Source: Plectosphaerella cucumerina (Eukaryota > Ascomycota > Sordariomycetes > Glomerellales > Plectosphaerellaceae). From it: a DNA stretch of 64,000 nucleotides. The notes under the pieces were generated by a model. The model was given only the letters and a program-made list of their open reading frames with translations. It ran no database searches and was not told where the DNA came from. Location: contig JAGPXD010000003.1 of NCBI GenBank assembly GCA_020746995.1, positions 682,001 through 746,000 on the forward strand, in the 5' to 3' direction. The position numbers were made by a program, and so were the translations under genes. Positions 42,351 to 53,678 of this stretch are shown in pieces (within the stretch, counting starts at the first letter, position 1; the number at the start of each line of letters is the position of its first letter).

Positions 42351-44153
42351 ATGACCAGTCAAGAGGGCAAGTCCACCGGGCTCGATGCCCACCAAGGCGA
42401 TGCGGCCATCGAGCGCATCGAGCACCGTGATGCCCCTGAGCAGGGCCGCCTCGACTCCAAAGAGGCTTCCATGGAAGCAGCCGCCAAAGGCCAGGGCGTG
42501 TCTGGCTATGAGACTCTTGGTCTCTGGGAGACTATCAAGTCTTTCAAGGTATGTACTCTGGTGTGCTTCATGGTTGCCTTTAGTGCTGCAACGGATGGCT
42601 ACCAGATCGGGTGAGTATCACCTCCACTTCAGACCCGACCTCTGCTGACCCCTCAGGATCAACGGCAACATCGTCGCGAACCCCGGCTTCGTGGAGCAGT
42701 TCGCCACACAAACCAACAGCGAGGGCCAACGCGTCCTTGCCTCCCCCATCCTGAGCGCATGGGGCGCCATCATGTCCGTTGGCCAGATCATCGGCATGAC
42801 CTCTCTGCCCTTCTTCTCCGACCGCTTCGGCCGCAAGGTCGCCATGTACATCTTCTGGTTTATCCTGGCCATGAGCGTCCTCGCCGAGACCCTGGCGCGA
42901 AGCTGGCCCGTCTGGCTCGTGGCCAAGCTTCTCGCCGGCATCGGCGTGGGATGCCTGCAGTCGACCATCCCTACATACATCGCCGAGACAGCTCCAGTCC
43001 GAATCCGCGGCGGTCTGCTGATGGCCTACAATTTCTGGTTCGGTCTCGGCAACTTCTTCGCACCTGTGGCGCTGCAGGTGCACTCCAAGGTCGACCCTAC
43101 CGACTGGTTGACGCCGGTGTACACGCAGTGGGCGCAGATCGGGCTGATGCTCATCATCTACCTCTTCGTGCCCGAGACACCGGCTTGGTGCGTGACCAAG
43201 GGCTACGAGGAGAGGGCGAAGAAGTCGCTGCAACAGCTGCACTGGGAGATCAAGGACTATGACCTGGAGCACCAGTACCGTCTTCTCGTCATGGCTGTCG
43301 ACCACGAGATGGAGGTTGCCAGGGCGTCCAAGAACGAAAAGTGGTGGTCCATCTTCAAGGGAACCGATGGACGGCGCACCCTGACAGCGCTCTGGACGCT
43401 CATGACGCAGCAATTCATCGGATTGACGCTGTTCTCGACCTTCGCCTCGTACTTCTTCCAGCAGGCGGGTGTTGAAGATCCCTTCCAGGCAACGTGCATC
43501 ACGTCGGGTCTCAACATTGCAGCTGGTCTGATCATCATCTTCTCGGCCGATCGATTTGGACGGCGGAACATCTCGTGCGGTGGATCAACGCTGTCATGGG
43601 TTGCGTGCATGGCGATCGGCATTCTGGGTGTGGTTCCGCGCGTCAGGGCGACCGAGTATCTACTCGTCTTCTTCGCTTGTCTGTGGAGTAAGTGTTCTCT
43701 TTGCCGAGTTATGAGTCTTTTGCTGACAGAGTAGACATTGGAATGACGGCCAACGGTGCCACAGGATGGGGCTTCATCGGCGAGATCTCGTCGCAGCGGT
43801 TGCGCCCATACACGGCCGGCTTCGGCGCGGCGTCGACGTGTGTTGCTGGCGTGGTGATGAACGTGCTGACGCCATACATGGTGAACGACAATGAATGGGG
43901 ATGGGAGTTGAAGACTGGCTGGTTCTACGCCGGTGTTGGACTTCCCTTCGTCGTCGCCATGTGGTTCTTGATTCCTGAGACAAAGGGGTAAGTGCCGGAT
44001 CGCGTTCCTGAGATGGGTTGCTTTGGCTGACATGAAAACAATAGACGCTCGGCTGCCGAGCTTGACGAGCTGTTCGAGAGCAAGGTCAAGCACTGGAGGT
44101 TCCACAAGACGATCACCGCGACCCAAGCGGTGCTGCAGGCTCGAAGTGACTAG
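42351..44153 (+). CDS. MFS sugar transporter (possible rhamnose/glycoside permease)
   Basis: Four exons: 42351-42610, 42657-43687, 43735-43987 and 44045-44153. Introns are 46, 47 and 57 nt; the product is 550 aa. Sugar-porter signatures are present: DRFGRKVAMYIFW in loop 2-3, AETAPVRIRGGLLMAYNFW after TM4-5, VPETPAW at the end of the first half, and LIPETKGRSAAELDELF at the C-terminus. Twelve TM helices are expected at the plasma membrane. The N-terminus has a 60-aa charged cytosolic region. Because it follows the rhamnosidase gene on the same strand, it may import rhamnose or rhamnosides; the substrate is inferred from context only. Confidence 0.92.
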
Positions 44154-44500
44154 GATGTTCAGGTTCAAGACGTCCCGGACTCCTAGCTTAGATGCAGGTA
44201 ATGATGCACCCGGCTTGATGGCAGGTTGGTTGTACAAACTTCTTCAAGGAATTCGAAACGTCCAAGAACCCGGAACTAGTCAGTCAGTAGCTACCAACCT
44301 TCAAATTAGTATCCATATCGCTTGAACAACTTGCACAATGCTCGAATGCAGTGATGGTCAGCCTGAGTCAAACCGACGCCACGACCCACAGCGTTCAAGT
44401 GCCGGCATCGTGGCGGCCGTTGCCGTTGACTGCATGAAGCACAGCCACCGAGATTCGAGTCGGCCGAGACGGCCACCTCCTTGACGTTCCGGCCGGGCCG

Positions 44501-44618
44501 CTGACATCCGGATCTCCAGGACTAAAAATGTGAAAAGAGGGCACCTGCCGCAGTGTCCGCTGACATCCGGATCTCCAGGACTAAATATGTGAAAAGAGGG
44601 CACCTGCCGCGGTGTCCG
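44501..44618. repeat. 59-bp direct tandem duplication
   Basis: Two copies (44501-44559 and 44560-44618) starting CTGACATCCGGATCTCCAGG differ at only a few positions (AAAATG/AATATG, GCAGTG/GCGGTG). A truncated third start (CTGACATG) follows. Confidence 0.9.
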
Positions 44619-46098
44619 CTGACATGCACGTTTGGTTGCAGGAGGGTGGGCCTGCACCGAGATCCTGGACCTGGACCTGGACCTGAACGTGGACCAGCCG
44701 GAGTCCCGGGACCGTGGGATGTTGTGATGGCATGGCATGGCCTGACCTTTATGCTGTGATCGTGGTACTGTCTCGATGCCTGAAGGGGAGACCCGATGCA
44801 TGCCGCCGGCTGGCTGGTACTCGCAAGCAGGTGGTTGCATTGTGGCTGTGGGAGAGCATCGGGCTGTGCCAGGCATCAGTCGGGCGTGGGGGTTGACGAA
44901 CGACTGTCCGTCAAGGCCCGACACTAGATCGTGCTTCCTGTCGCATGTGAAGTCGTGACTTGGTAACTTGAGCACTCGGTTGGACTCCAGCTCGCCTCAT
45001 CCGTCAAGCCAGGCACAACGCGGACTTCCCCTACAGCTCGTCAGCATTCCAAATCACTTCAGACTTTTCTCGCTCACCCCTGACTCTGGGCGGATGCGAA
45101 TATTGGTCGAGGATCACGCACGACCGCATGTGATGGCAAGGGCGCGGCGGCGTAAGCAAGTTGCAAGCCTCGGCGGCATCCACGGCGGGATGGGACATGA
45201 GATGCCTCTTGGCATACCGCATGCGTGCGTATTGGAGGGATCATGTCGCCCCGATCAGCCAACGGATGAGGCCGAGAACATTCAGACGATCACGCAATGG
45301 TCCGGGCGCGGGAAGGAGGGCGCGGTGGTCGTAAGCGAGGTGCCCGAGTGGTTGCGAATGGACGGGGTCGGGACCTTTGGAGATGCCATCTCGGGGCAAC
45401 GATGGACACTGGGGGCCGGGGTGGTCAGGCGAGCCGAGAGGACGGAGCTGGGTTGAGAGAGGTGATTCATGGATGTTTGGTTTGCTTTGCAATTCAGCTG
45501 TTGAAAGTGCGGTGCAGTTGCTGGGTCCTGCCGCTCTTGCTATGCGTGTCAGTGGAGCGAGGTGGACCACGACAGCTTCGCACGTGCACACGGGCTTTTG
45601 GCGCCCCCCAAACGAAGGAAGGCACGATGGGCTGAGCTCCATATTCAGTGGGCAGCTTCAAGACCGAAGGAACATGGAAACCCGACAACAGCATTTCACC
45701 AAGCCGTGACGAATCTCGGGTCTTCCCAGGAAAGGAATGTGGTAAGGAAAGAGCGACCTTGAATTTTCAGAAGCCGGCAGTCTCATTGGCTGCCGCCTTG
45801 GCAGCTTCGATCACGGCAGATCGCGTCATCGGTCTAGCTTCACCGAAGTGGGAATTCCTGACACACCTTTTTCGCCCACCACCAAACCAACGTCTCACCT
45901 CGACGACATGGAGCCCTTGGAAGCTCTGGAAGCTCGGGCACAGTTCTAATTTTTCATCCCCCTCCCCCAGTCCTCCATCCGGCGCCAACGCCAGTTAAGC
46001 CACCCTTCGCCCCTCCCGACGACCATCATGCCCTGGTGGCAAGCCCGAATCGGTAACGAGCAAACCATCAGCGGTTTGACTAAATGCACACTGCAAAG

Positions 46099-46576
46099 GT
46101 CTAAACACACACCGCGGATGTCTAAAATGGAATAGTCTAGTAGACGTCCTAACAGTAGGTCCTGGGACGCAGCAGTTTGATCGCCGTAGTCGATCGTTGA
46201 AGTAGTTGAATTGACACAGCAGCTCAATCAACGTACGTGCTGAGTCCCGCGACGTACCTACTTTGCTTGTCTGGGGGTGTCGAACAGTTTGGGAGCCTGC
46301 TTGTTCTAGTGAGCAGGCTTCCAGCTGGTTGTTGGTAAAGGCGGCGATGACTTCAGTTTGTCGAGTTGAGGCTTCGACATGTCTCCCAAGCACCTGTATT
46401 TCAGCTTAGCGGTGTTCTGTTAATCTTCTTCTTCTTCTGGATCCAGCTCGTGAGATGTGTGTGAGTTCGTGACTCGTGCGGGCGGAGGCCACGATGATTC
46501 TGTAGGTCGGGATGTAGAGTGTTAAAGCAGCGAGAAATACAGGGTGTGTTTATGATTTTATAGCGTGTGTTTAGAC
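46099..46576. mobile_element. Candidate MITE-like segment with 12-bp terminal inverted repeats
   Basis: GTCTAAACACAC at 46099-46110 and its exact complement GTGTGTTTAGAC at 46565-46576 bound 478 bp with no open reading frame. Inside are diverged 17-bp units and an 8-bp hairpin (AGCCTGCT...AGCAGGCT, about 46295-46320). No clear target-site duplication is seen, so the mobile-element reading is tentative. Confidence 0.4.
46165..46245. repeat. Diverged 17-bp minisatellite units
   Basis: GGACGCAGCAGTTTGAT, then 16-, 15- and 16-bp units (ending GACACAGCAGCTCAAT), then CAACGTACGTGCTGAGT. These align to the 38.1-kb repeat with substitutions and 1-2-bp losses. Confidence 0.6.
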
Positions 46577-46973
46577 AAACCGGACCCTCAGAAGAGCCTC
46601 TCCCTTTCCCGTCCGTGAGCTCACCACTGCCTGGGCATCCAGTCCCTTGCTGCTCTGGTCATCCGCTGCCTCGCCAGCACGACATCGATCCCCCAATATC
46701 CAACCGCGCCTCGCATACCGTCGGCCCTCGAGGGTACAGGGCACCCTCCATCAGCCCTTTCTAGGCCCATCACGCAACCCGTTGACCTGTCCCGACTCGC
46801 CCCAGGAGGCGCTTTGGGCAACGCCCAGCTGCCCTTTTCAACGTCCGCCAGCAAAGGCGTCATCCACCCCGGCCATGGTGGTGATCCACCCGAATGTCTG
46901 GGCGGTCCCAACGCCCTCACGGACCGTGGACCGTGGCCGCAGCCACGCTCGATCCCGTCCGGGGGCCCTTTTT

Positions 46974-46980
46974 TATAAAG
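46974..46980 (+). promoter_or_regulatory. TATA box of the amino acid permease gene
   Basis: TATAAAG after a T run, 170 bp before the permease ATG; the leader between them is CT-rich. Confidence 0.45.
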
Positions 46981-47149
46981 TCCTTCTGGAACCCGACTAG
47001 AATGCCCCCCCTTTCCGAGCCTCTCCCCTCTGCATCCCACCCTCCTCATCCACGCTTCCACATCCGTGTCTGGCTGAAGTAGCTCTCGACAGCGAACCAG
47101 TACCTGTCTCCACCGGATCGCAACAACCCAAAGCCGTGTGTCAACCGCT

Positions 47150-49131
47150 ATGTCGTCCACCCAGTACGACAACGGGCCCTTCAAGGGGGATCCGTCGCCT
47201 ATCGCCGACGGTGGCAAGGATGGCCACCTCCCCTCCGCTAGCGACCACGACAGCGAAGTTGGTGAGTAGTAGACGCATCAAGGTCTCGTTGTCTCCACCC
47301 TCTGACAACCATTCCCCAACACAGGCCGCTATGAGCAGAAGCGCGAGGCCAAGCGCCAGATCGGCGTCATCTCTGCTGCCTTCCTCATTTTCAATCGTAT
47401 CGTCGGAACGGGTATTGTAAGTTCCGAGCTCTTAATTACCCTATCAGGCTGTGTCAGGAGTCGTGGGAGTCTGTCTCGCGAGTCGTTTGCCACGTGGGGT
47501 CCACGTGCTGCTGCTGCATCAACTCCCAAGACAGACTCCTGATGACTCCTGGTACATCCGTAAAAGGAAATTATTAATTCCGTGTTATCGTAGTTCGCTA
47601 CCCCGGGTGCCATTCTCGGTCTCTCCGGCTCCGTCGGCCTCGCCCTCATCATGTGGGTGGTCGGCCTGATCATCGCCACGTCCGGCACCCTCGTCTACAT
47701 CGAGTGGGGAACCGCCATCCCTCGCAACGGTGGTGAGAAGAACTACCTCGAGTATGTCTTCCGCAAGCCCAGGTTCTTGATCACCGCCATGTATGCCTCC
47801 TATGCCGTTCTTCTCGGCTGGGCCGCCTCCAACTCGATCGCCTTTGGCGAGTACATCCTCAACGCCGCCCAGGTTGAGGTGGACCGCTGGAACCAGCGCG
47901 CCGTGGGCATCGCCTGCGTCACTACCGCCTTCCTCATCCACGGTCTTGCCCTCAAGTGGGGTCTGCGCCTGCAGAACTTCCTCGGCTACATCAAGCTCAT
48001 CATCGTCTTCATCATCATCATCTGCGGTTTCGTCGCTCTCGGTGGCCACCTGAAGATCGACAACGACTTCAACAACTTCCACAACGCCTTCGAAGGCACC
48101 ACCAACTCCAGCTACGGCGTCGTCATGTCCATCTACAACGTCATCTGGTCCTACGTTGGCTACAGCAACGCCAACTACGCCCTGTCCGAGACCAAGAACC
48201 CCGCCCGCACCCTGCGCCTCGCCGCCCCCATCGCCCTGGCTGCCATCGGTGTCATCTACATGCTCGTCAACATCGCCTACTTCGCCGGTGTCCCCAAGGA
48301 GGAGATGCTGACCTCGGGCCGTCTTGTTGCTGCCTCGCTCTTCCGCAACGTTATGGGTGGCTCCGCCGAGCGTGCTCTGTCCGTCTTCGTCGCCCTGTCC
48401 GCCTTCGGCAACGTCCTCTCCGTCATCTTCTCCCAGGGCCGTATCGTCCAGGAGCTCGGCCGTGAAGGTGTCCTTCCCTTCTCCCGCCTCTGGGCCAGCA
48501 ACAAGCCCTTCAACGCGCCTCTGGCCGGCTTGTTCGAGCACTGGCTAGTGTGCATTATTGTTATCCTGGCTCCTCCCCCCGGCGATGCCTACAATTTCAT
48601 CATGAAGTGAGTTTTCTTTTGATGTTTTCTGATGTTTTCTCCCTTCGATCCCCAGCGCCACACCGCACCCCAGCGCCACCTCCTTGATTACTCAGCTGAC
48701 CCACCTCTAGCCTCATCGTCTACCCCCTGTCGGTCATCAACATCTTCGTCGCCGCCGGCCTGGCCTACCTCTACCTCAACCGCAAGCAGTGGAACTGGAA
48801 CCCTCCCTTCTCGGCTAGCCTTCCCGTCGTCTTGTTCTTCCTGGCCAGCAACATCTACCTCGTCATTGCTCCCCTCATCCCCGACCCCAACGGCAACAGC
48901 GTCTACGAGAGCCTGCCCTACTGGATTCACATCGTGGTCGCCTTCGCCCTGTTCGCTGCCGGTGCCGTTTACTGGCTCGTCTGGGCCGTCATCCTGCCCA
49001 AGATTGGCAACTACGACCTTCAGCGCGAGGTTGTCATCGACGAGATTGACGGCTGGGAGCGCAACGTCTTCATCAAGAAGCCCCGCGGCACCGCCGTGTC
49101 TGTCGACATCGCGCCCGATGCTTTCCACTAA
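47150..49131 (+). CDS. L-type amino acid permease, MUP1-like (methionine)
   Basis: Four exons: 47150-47261, 47325-47416, 47594-48606 and 48711-49131. Introns are 63, 177 and 104 nt; the product is 545 aa. The APC-superfamily TM1 signature is rebuilt across intron 2: FNRIVGTGIFATPGAILGLS. Further family blocks are YIEWGTAIPRNGGEKNYLEY, WSYVGYSNANYALSETKNP (TM6 region) and SQGRIVQELGREGVLPFSR. Twelve TM helices at the plasma membrane are expected. This pattern is closest to yeast Mup1 high-affinity methionine permease; substrate specificity within the LAT/YAT-like group is inferred. The codon bias is strongly C-ending, suggesting good expression. Confidence 0.9.
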
Positions 49132-49477
49132 GCGTTCGCCATCGAAATCAGGGGATGTTTGGAGAGGTAATTCCATACAGAGAGCCGATACAACATTGGA
49201 TGTCGTTTCTCAGTCAAGCGTTGCATGTGATACCTATACCTTAATCAATTACACTGCATTATCGCCATGTTGTCTCACTTGACGTGACTGGTGTATGTTT
49301 GGGAGATTCGCCTTTCACCGTGGTCCTCGTCGGCAACTTGGCTGTCGTCAGGATGTGGTTATTGAGAGAAAGACTCTGGAGAATCCGATGATACTTGTCA
49401 ATTGACTGTCCAATCCTTTTGCGCATTCAGCCATCAAGGCTCCACCTGTGATTCCAAGACACCTCCAGTCCAGCCCC
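49132..49477. other. Intergenic, convergent 3' ends
   Basis: 346 bp between the permease (+) and pectate lyase (-) stops; AT-richer, expected 3' UTRs only. Confidence 0.4.
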
Positions 49478-50857
49478 TTAGACACTGATAACACCGGTGC
49501 CAGCCCTTGACTTAACCAGAGTGCAAACGCACGAAGCGGGGTCGGTCCTGTCTCTTGTCAGTCATTATCCCTCATTGCAGTCTTGGCCGACTTACGTGTA
49601 GCTGTAGGGCGCCGTGTAGCTGCCGGTCTGGGTGATCCTGGTGGGCGAGTTGACAAAGATGTTGTTCCTCTGGACGGCGTTTCCGGGCAGGTCGCTGTCA
49701 AGGTCGGTGACGATCGAGAGCGGGTTGTTAGTGAAGCTGGTCTGCTCGACGAGGACCTGGGCGCCCATGCGGGAGTTGACGCCGCTGGTGGGGTTGTTCT
49801 CGTAGCACGAGCTGTAGATGTGGGCGGTGCCGAAGCGGACAGAGGGCAGACGCGAGTTGACGTTAAAGAACAGGTTGTGATGGTAGGTGACCCTGAGCTT
49901 GCCCGTGTCTTCGGCGGCGTTGTTGTCCGAGTGGCCGATGAGGGAGCCCTTCCACTAGGGGGGTGGTCAGTCTTACTGTGTGGGAACTCAGGGGTTCAGG
50001 GGCTAGCGCGACACTGAAGCTTCAAACCCCCGACTCGACTCGCCAGCTCAGGGCCAGACTTACATGGTTGGAGAACTTGACCCAGGAGACGGTGACAAAG
50101 TCGCTCGCGTGGCTGATGTCGAGGAGGCCGTCGTAGGCGTCCTTGTCGCCGACGATGCCCTCGCTGGAGAGGTCGCAGTGGTCGACCCAGACGCGGACGG
50201 CATTGTCGAGGGAGATGATGTCGTCCTTGGCGGCGGGGGTGCGGAAGTTGAGGTTGCGGATGATGACGTTGCCGGTACGGCGGATGCGGAAGCCGCCGTT
50301 GCGGAGGCCGGAGCTGGCGCCGACACCGAGGAGGGTGGTGTCGCCGAGGATGTCGATGCGGCCGCAGCCCGTAAGGGTGCCGGAGATGCGGATGACGCCC
50401 TTGTTGAGGACAGCGGCCTTGAGGGCGTCGCACGAAGTGACAGTTACACCAGCGCCGGTGCCTCCGCCCGTGGTGCCGGCGCCGTAGCCGACGAGCTGGT
50501 CGATGGGAGCGGCACCGCAAGTGTTGCCGCCGCTGGTGGGAGGGGGAGAAGTGGGAGGAGGAGACGTAGGAGGAGGCGAGGTAGGAGGAGGGGACGTAGG
50601 GGGAGGAGAGGTTGGCGGGGGCGAGGTGGGAGGAGGAGAGCCGGTACTCTGAATGCACTGAGAGTACCACTCGTTGCTCCTAACACAGGTCCAGCCTAGA
50701 CATGTAAGAAAGGGGTAGCAAGGCTTCAGTGGGAAGACAACATACCAGAGGTGCAGGTGGTAGCTCCGGTCCAGCCGGCGCCGCCGCATTGGCCCCAAGG
50801 AGGAGCCTGGGCGGAAGCCAGAGCCGAGACGGCAAGGAGAACGGCGGCAGTCTTCAT
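49478..50857 (-). CDS. Secreted pectate lyase (PL1) with N-terminal CBM1
   Basis: Four exons: 50857-50746, 50695-50064, 49954-49596 and 49547-49478. The product is 390 aa. A signal peptide (MKTAAVLLAVSALASAQ) precedes a fungal cellulose-binding module, CBM1 (PWGQCGGAGWTGATTC...SNEWYSQC), which is split by intron 1. A linker of seven SPPPT repeats leads to the PL1 parallel beta-helix: VRVWVDHCDLSSEG (calcium-binding Asp), HASDFVTVSWVKFSNHWKG, and NSRLPSVRFG with the RxPxxR catalytic arginine motif. It cleaves de-esterified pectin by beta-elimination outside the cell; the CBM1 should hold it on cellulose. The last intron's acceptor has two in-frame choices 5 codon-compatible bases apart; I took the CAG one. 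TATA box 92 nt upstream. Confidence 0.93.
50529..50640 (-). repeat. Coding 15-bp repeat, SPPPT linker
   Basis: Seven consecutive 15-bp units encode the Ser-Pro-Pro-Pro-Thr linker of the pectate lyase. Units vary mainly at third positions. Confidence 0.85.
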
Positions 50858-50948
50858 GGTAACAGAGATCTTGCGCGGTTGAGGGTCTGAGGAGAAGGTT
50901 GAGGAAGAATTGTTCACTTCCCGAGTCAAAACCTCCGAAGTCCGCGAT

Positions 50949-50955
50949 ACTTATA
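50949..50955 (-). promoter_or_regulatory. TATA box of the pectate lyase gene
   Basis: TATAAGT on the minus strand, 92 nt upstream of the ATG. Confidence 0.5.
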
Positions 50956-52607
50956 AGTCTGAAGGCGGAGATATCCGTCGGAGTAGTCTTCCTCCACAAC
51001 ACCTGAGTCACTCTAAATGGCCAAGAAGCCGTCGACATCATGCAATATAATCCCAGCTATTATCCACCACTGATCGCATCGGACCCCTCGGACGGTAGTT
51101 GCGCAGCCACCACAGCTGCACATATCATGTGAGGAGCGACAACCTCCGCATGCTGCTGTCGGACTTGATGTCTTGGCCGCGTCTGGGGTAGACGCTGGTG
51201 GGAGAACTTAAAGGGTCCCAGGCGCGGGGGAGGTCAATATAAACTTGTGCAGTTGGGGGCTTGCGGCCAGGGGGTCGGGGGAATTGCCGCCAATAGGGGG
51301 GGCGGGAAGCCGATGAGGAGGGGAGGGGGGATGTAACGTCAACGACGACCGCTGGTTCCGTGGTCCCGATTCGGCACGACTACCGGACCAGATGGGTGCA
51401 TTGCGAGGGTTTAAATTGTGGGAGGGGGAGGCTTGTTGATTATGGTGCCTTGGTATTTGCCCGATGTTTGGGGATGGGAGTTGAGGGTTGGGCTGGACTC
51501 GGGGGCGCGGGAAGGGCGAGACTCCGGTTCTCGGCTTCGTGGCTTGGATGAAGATGGAGGCATCATGTGCATTGATGGAGGTGTAGGTATTGCCAGGAAG
51601 AATATCAGGTTGGTGGAGAATCAGAGAGCGGCGCCTCAAGCTTGGTAGATATTCTGCATACTTGCAGACAACTCCTTCTATCTCGGCGGGCATGCAGCAT
51701 AGAAGCGAAAAATCTGCCTCTCAGGCCTGCAGAGCGATCCAGTATCTCATCTGGTTGAGGGCCTGACGATTCTAGCACACCTGTTGCCGTCTGATCTTGG
51801 TTCATAGGTACGTGATGTACTTGATCTTTGGTCGGGGGCGTGACGTTGAAGAAGCCCCGGAGGCTTCATTGGAGGAAAATAAAAGCAGAAACATCTTTTT
51901 CATGTGGGTTTTGCCACCTCTTCGTTTATTCGTGGACGTTAAAGACAGCGGTTGAAGTGTCACGAAGCTTAATTGTCTGGCATGGCGTCGGGCGGCCTCC
52001 AAGTCTTTCAACCCGGATGATATCTGCTTGAGAGATCTATGCCCGTGGCGACCCGGTCAGGTTCCGCGGGTTCAATCCCAGACATTTTGATGATACCGTC
52101 AGCGTATTGGGCTTGAGATGGAGAATTCCTGGATGGAGAACCGATAGGAGGAGAGGGCATCAGGTTGGGAGCGCCTGGTAGAATTCCATCAGGTATGGAT
52201 GAGATCTGTAAGCCTGGTCTTTCCGTAGGAACTATTGTTGACGTCCATTTGTTATGTCTGCTTAACGCGGTCAAAGTTGAGATCCCTGATAGTCTGATCG
52301 GATGAGGTTGAACGAGGTGAAACTGATAGTCTGACAGACGAGAGCGGCGAGAGTTTTACCGCATAGGGCGTAGCGATCACCTGCTCGCCTCAGTCGTAGC
52401 TGGTGAAGGCTTCATGGGTTCGAGCAGAGTGTATGTCGGGGCTGACATCTTAGACAACGGCGGAACCTCAATTTGCCTCTTTGTACACGATGGTTGGCTC
52501 CATGTAGGGGAACACTGAAAAATAGCTGTCACCGGCCGGGAACAGGTTGCACCTACTTATTTGCTTTCAAGAAAATTGGCTCTTATGAAGATCTACTCGA
52601 ACATTGG
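50956..52607. other. Intergenic, upstream of pectate lyase
   Basis: About 1.65 kb. Upstream regulatory region of the pectate lyase and 3' flank of the next minus-strand gene. Open frames here have no domain. A GGGTTCAATCCC at about 52070 resembles a tRNA B box but no cloverleaf forms around it. Confidence 0.4.
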
Positions 52608-53678
52608 CTACAAGTGACTCTCCCGGGGAGGGCCGGTATAGCCGTTCCATCCCAACCTCCACCATGTGTTTGGAGCACCAACGTCGCTGTAGATTGGGAC
52701 GTCGTCGGGGTTCGGGTAGCACGGCGCGCCAGCCATGGTCGCGCGGAAGCAGGGCTCTTCTTTAGAACGCCAGCAGATACAAGGCGGCATGCCAGCGGCC
52801 CCCTTTGCCGCCTCCTCAGCATTCCTCGCCTCCCGTGCTTTCCTGAGGGCCGGTTCCTCGGCCCACCTCTGGAACTCCTCATCCCACGTCCCAGGGGTAC
52901 GCGCCAAGGGTCGGGGGGCAGAGATTTGGACCCTATGCCGTCGGACAACGTCTCGGTCGCCGATGATTTCGACGCCGGCGTGTCTTGAGGTTGGGTCCAC
53001 GTACAAGACCTCGTCCGGCTGAACGATGGAAGTTTGGCTGCCGTGATACACGCCGCGACAGGCCATGATGTTCTCTCGCTCCTGTCCCAGTAGGGCGTGT
53101 ACACCCGCAATCCAGTCGCCGATGGTAAGTACCCCTCCCTCGCTGGACGCGCGAACCGTCAGGCGAGGCGATTTGCTAGGTGGCCGGTCGAGACCGCAGC
53201 AATGAACGCGCCTGACGGCAGGGATCTCAAAGTCGTCGTCGTCCACTTCCTTGCCCTCCTCTTCCGCCATGTCCTCGACCAGCCACCATTCGGAATCGGC
53301 CGGCGTAGGGAAGACCATACGAGCGCCAAAAGAAGCCAGACCGTATTCGCTGTCGAATTCGGCGTGTGTATCATGCTCGTTGAGCCACCACTCCTCCCAA
53401 TAGTCAAGGGGGGCAATAAAGATGTCTATCGAGGACACGGGCAGTCGTTGGGTGAACGGCTCTGACGCGATGGGGTGCGTGTCGGGGTCATAGGGCTGCT
53501 GGGGGGAGTTGGCGTCCCTGGCGTTGTCCAGCACGCGAATGGACGAAATGGGATCTCCCACGCGCCAGCGAAGACGTAACAAATGCGGAGAGAAAGATAC
53601 GGCGTCTTGTTTCAAGCGCCACTCCCAGGAAGGGGGAAGGACGATCGGGATGCCCGTGGATGGCGGTGTTTCTGTCAT
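52608..53678 (-). CDS. Unknown protein, Trp-rich
   Basis: Intronless, 356 aa, no signal peptide and no TM helix. Distinct features are an early beta-rich part (VLPPSWEWRLKQDAVSF, LLRLRWRVGD), a conserved-looking segment FIAPLDYWEEWWLNEHDT, an acidic patch (EEEGKEVDDDDFE) and the block LTVRASSEGGVLTIGDWIAG. The C-terminus is Trp/Pro-rich and suggests a fold with exposed aromatic residues (CICWRSKEEPCF, NTWWRLGWNGYTGPPRE). The length, clean ATG (GTC-ATG-A) and steady codon use support a real gene. I do not recognise the family. Confidence 0.7.
   Translation of the reverse strand: MTETPPSTGIPIVLPPSWEWRLKQDAVSFSPHLLRLRWRVGDPISSIRVLDNARDANSPQQPYDPDTHPIASEPFTQRLPVSSIDIFIAPLDYWEEWWLNEHDTHAEFDSEYGLASFGARMVFPTPADSEWWLVEDMAEEEGKEVDDDDFEIPAVRRVHCCGLDRPPSKSPRLTVRASSEGGVLTIGDWIAGVHALLGQERENIMACRGVYHGSQTSIVQPDEVLYVDPTSRHAGVEIIGDRDVVRRHRVQISAPRPLARTPGTWDEEFQRWAEEPALRKAREARNAEEAAKGAAGMPPCICWRSKEEPCFRATMAGAPCYPNPDDVPIYSDVGAPNTWWRLGWNGYTGPPRESHL

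Larger units (their letters stand above)
44154..47149. other. 3-kb intergenic region rich in small repeats
   Basis: No supported gene. Holds a 59-bp tandem duplication (44501-44618), a CCTGGA hexamer tract (44664-44694), a 478-bp segment with 12-bp terminal inverted repeats (46099-46576) that contains diverged 17-bp units, and the promoter of the amino acid permease with TATAAAG at 46974-46980. Confidence 0.5.

Noticed and set aside
44968..45456. 162-codon plus-strand open frame
   Set aside because: No recognisable domain, mixed codon use and overlapping antisense frames; more likely chance in GC-rich DNA.
52060..52090. GGGTTCAATCCC resembling a tRNA B box
   Set aside because: No A box or cloverleaf can be placed upstream at the required spacing.
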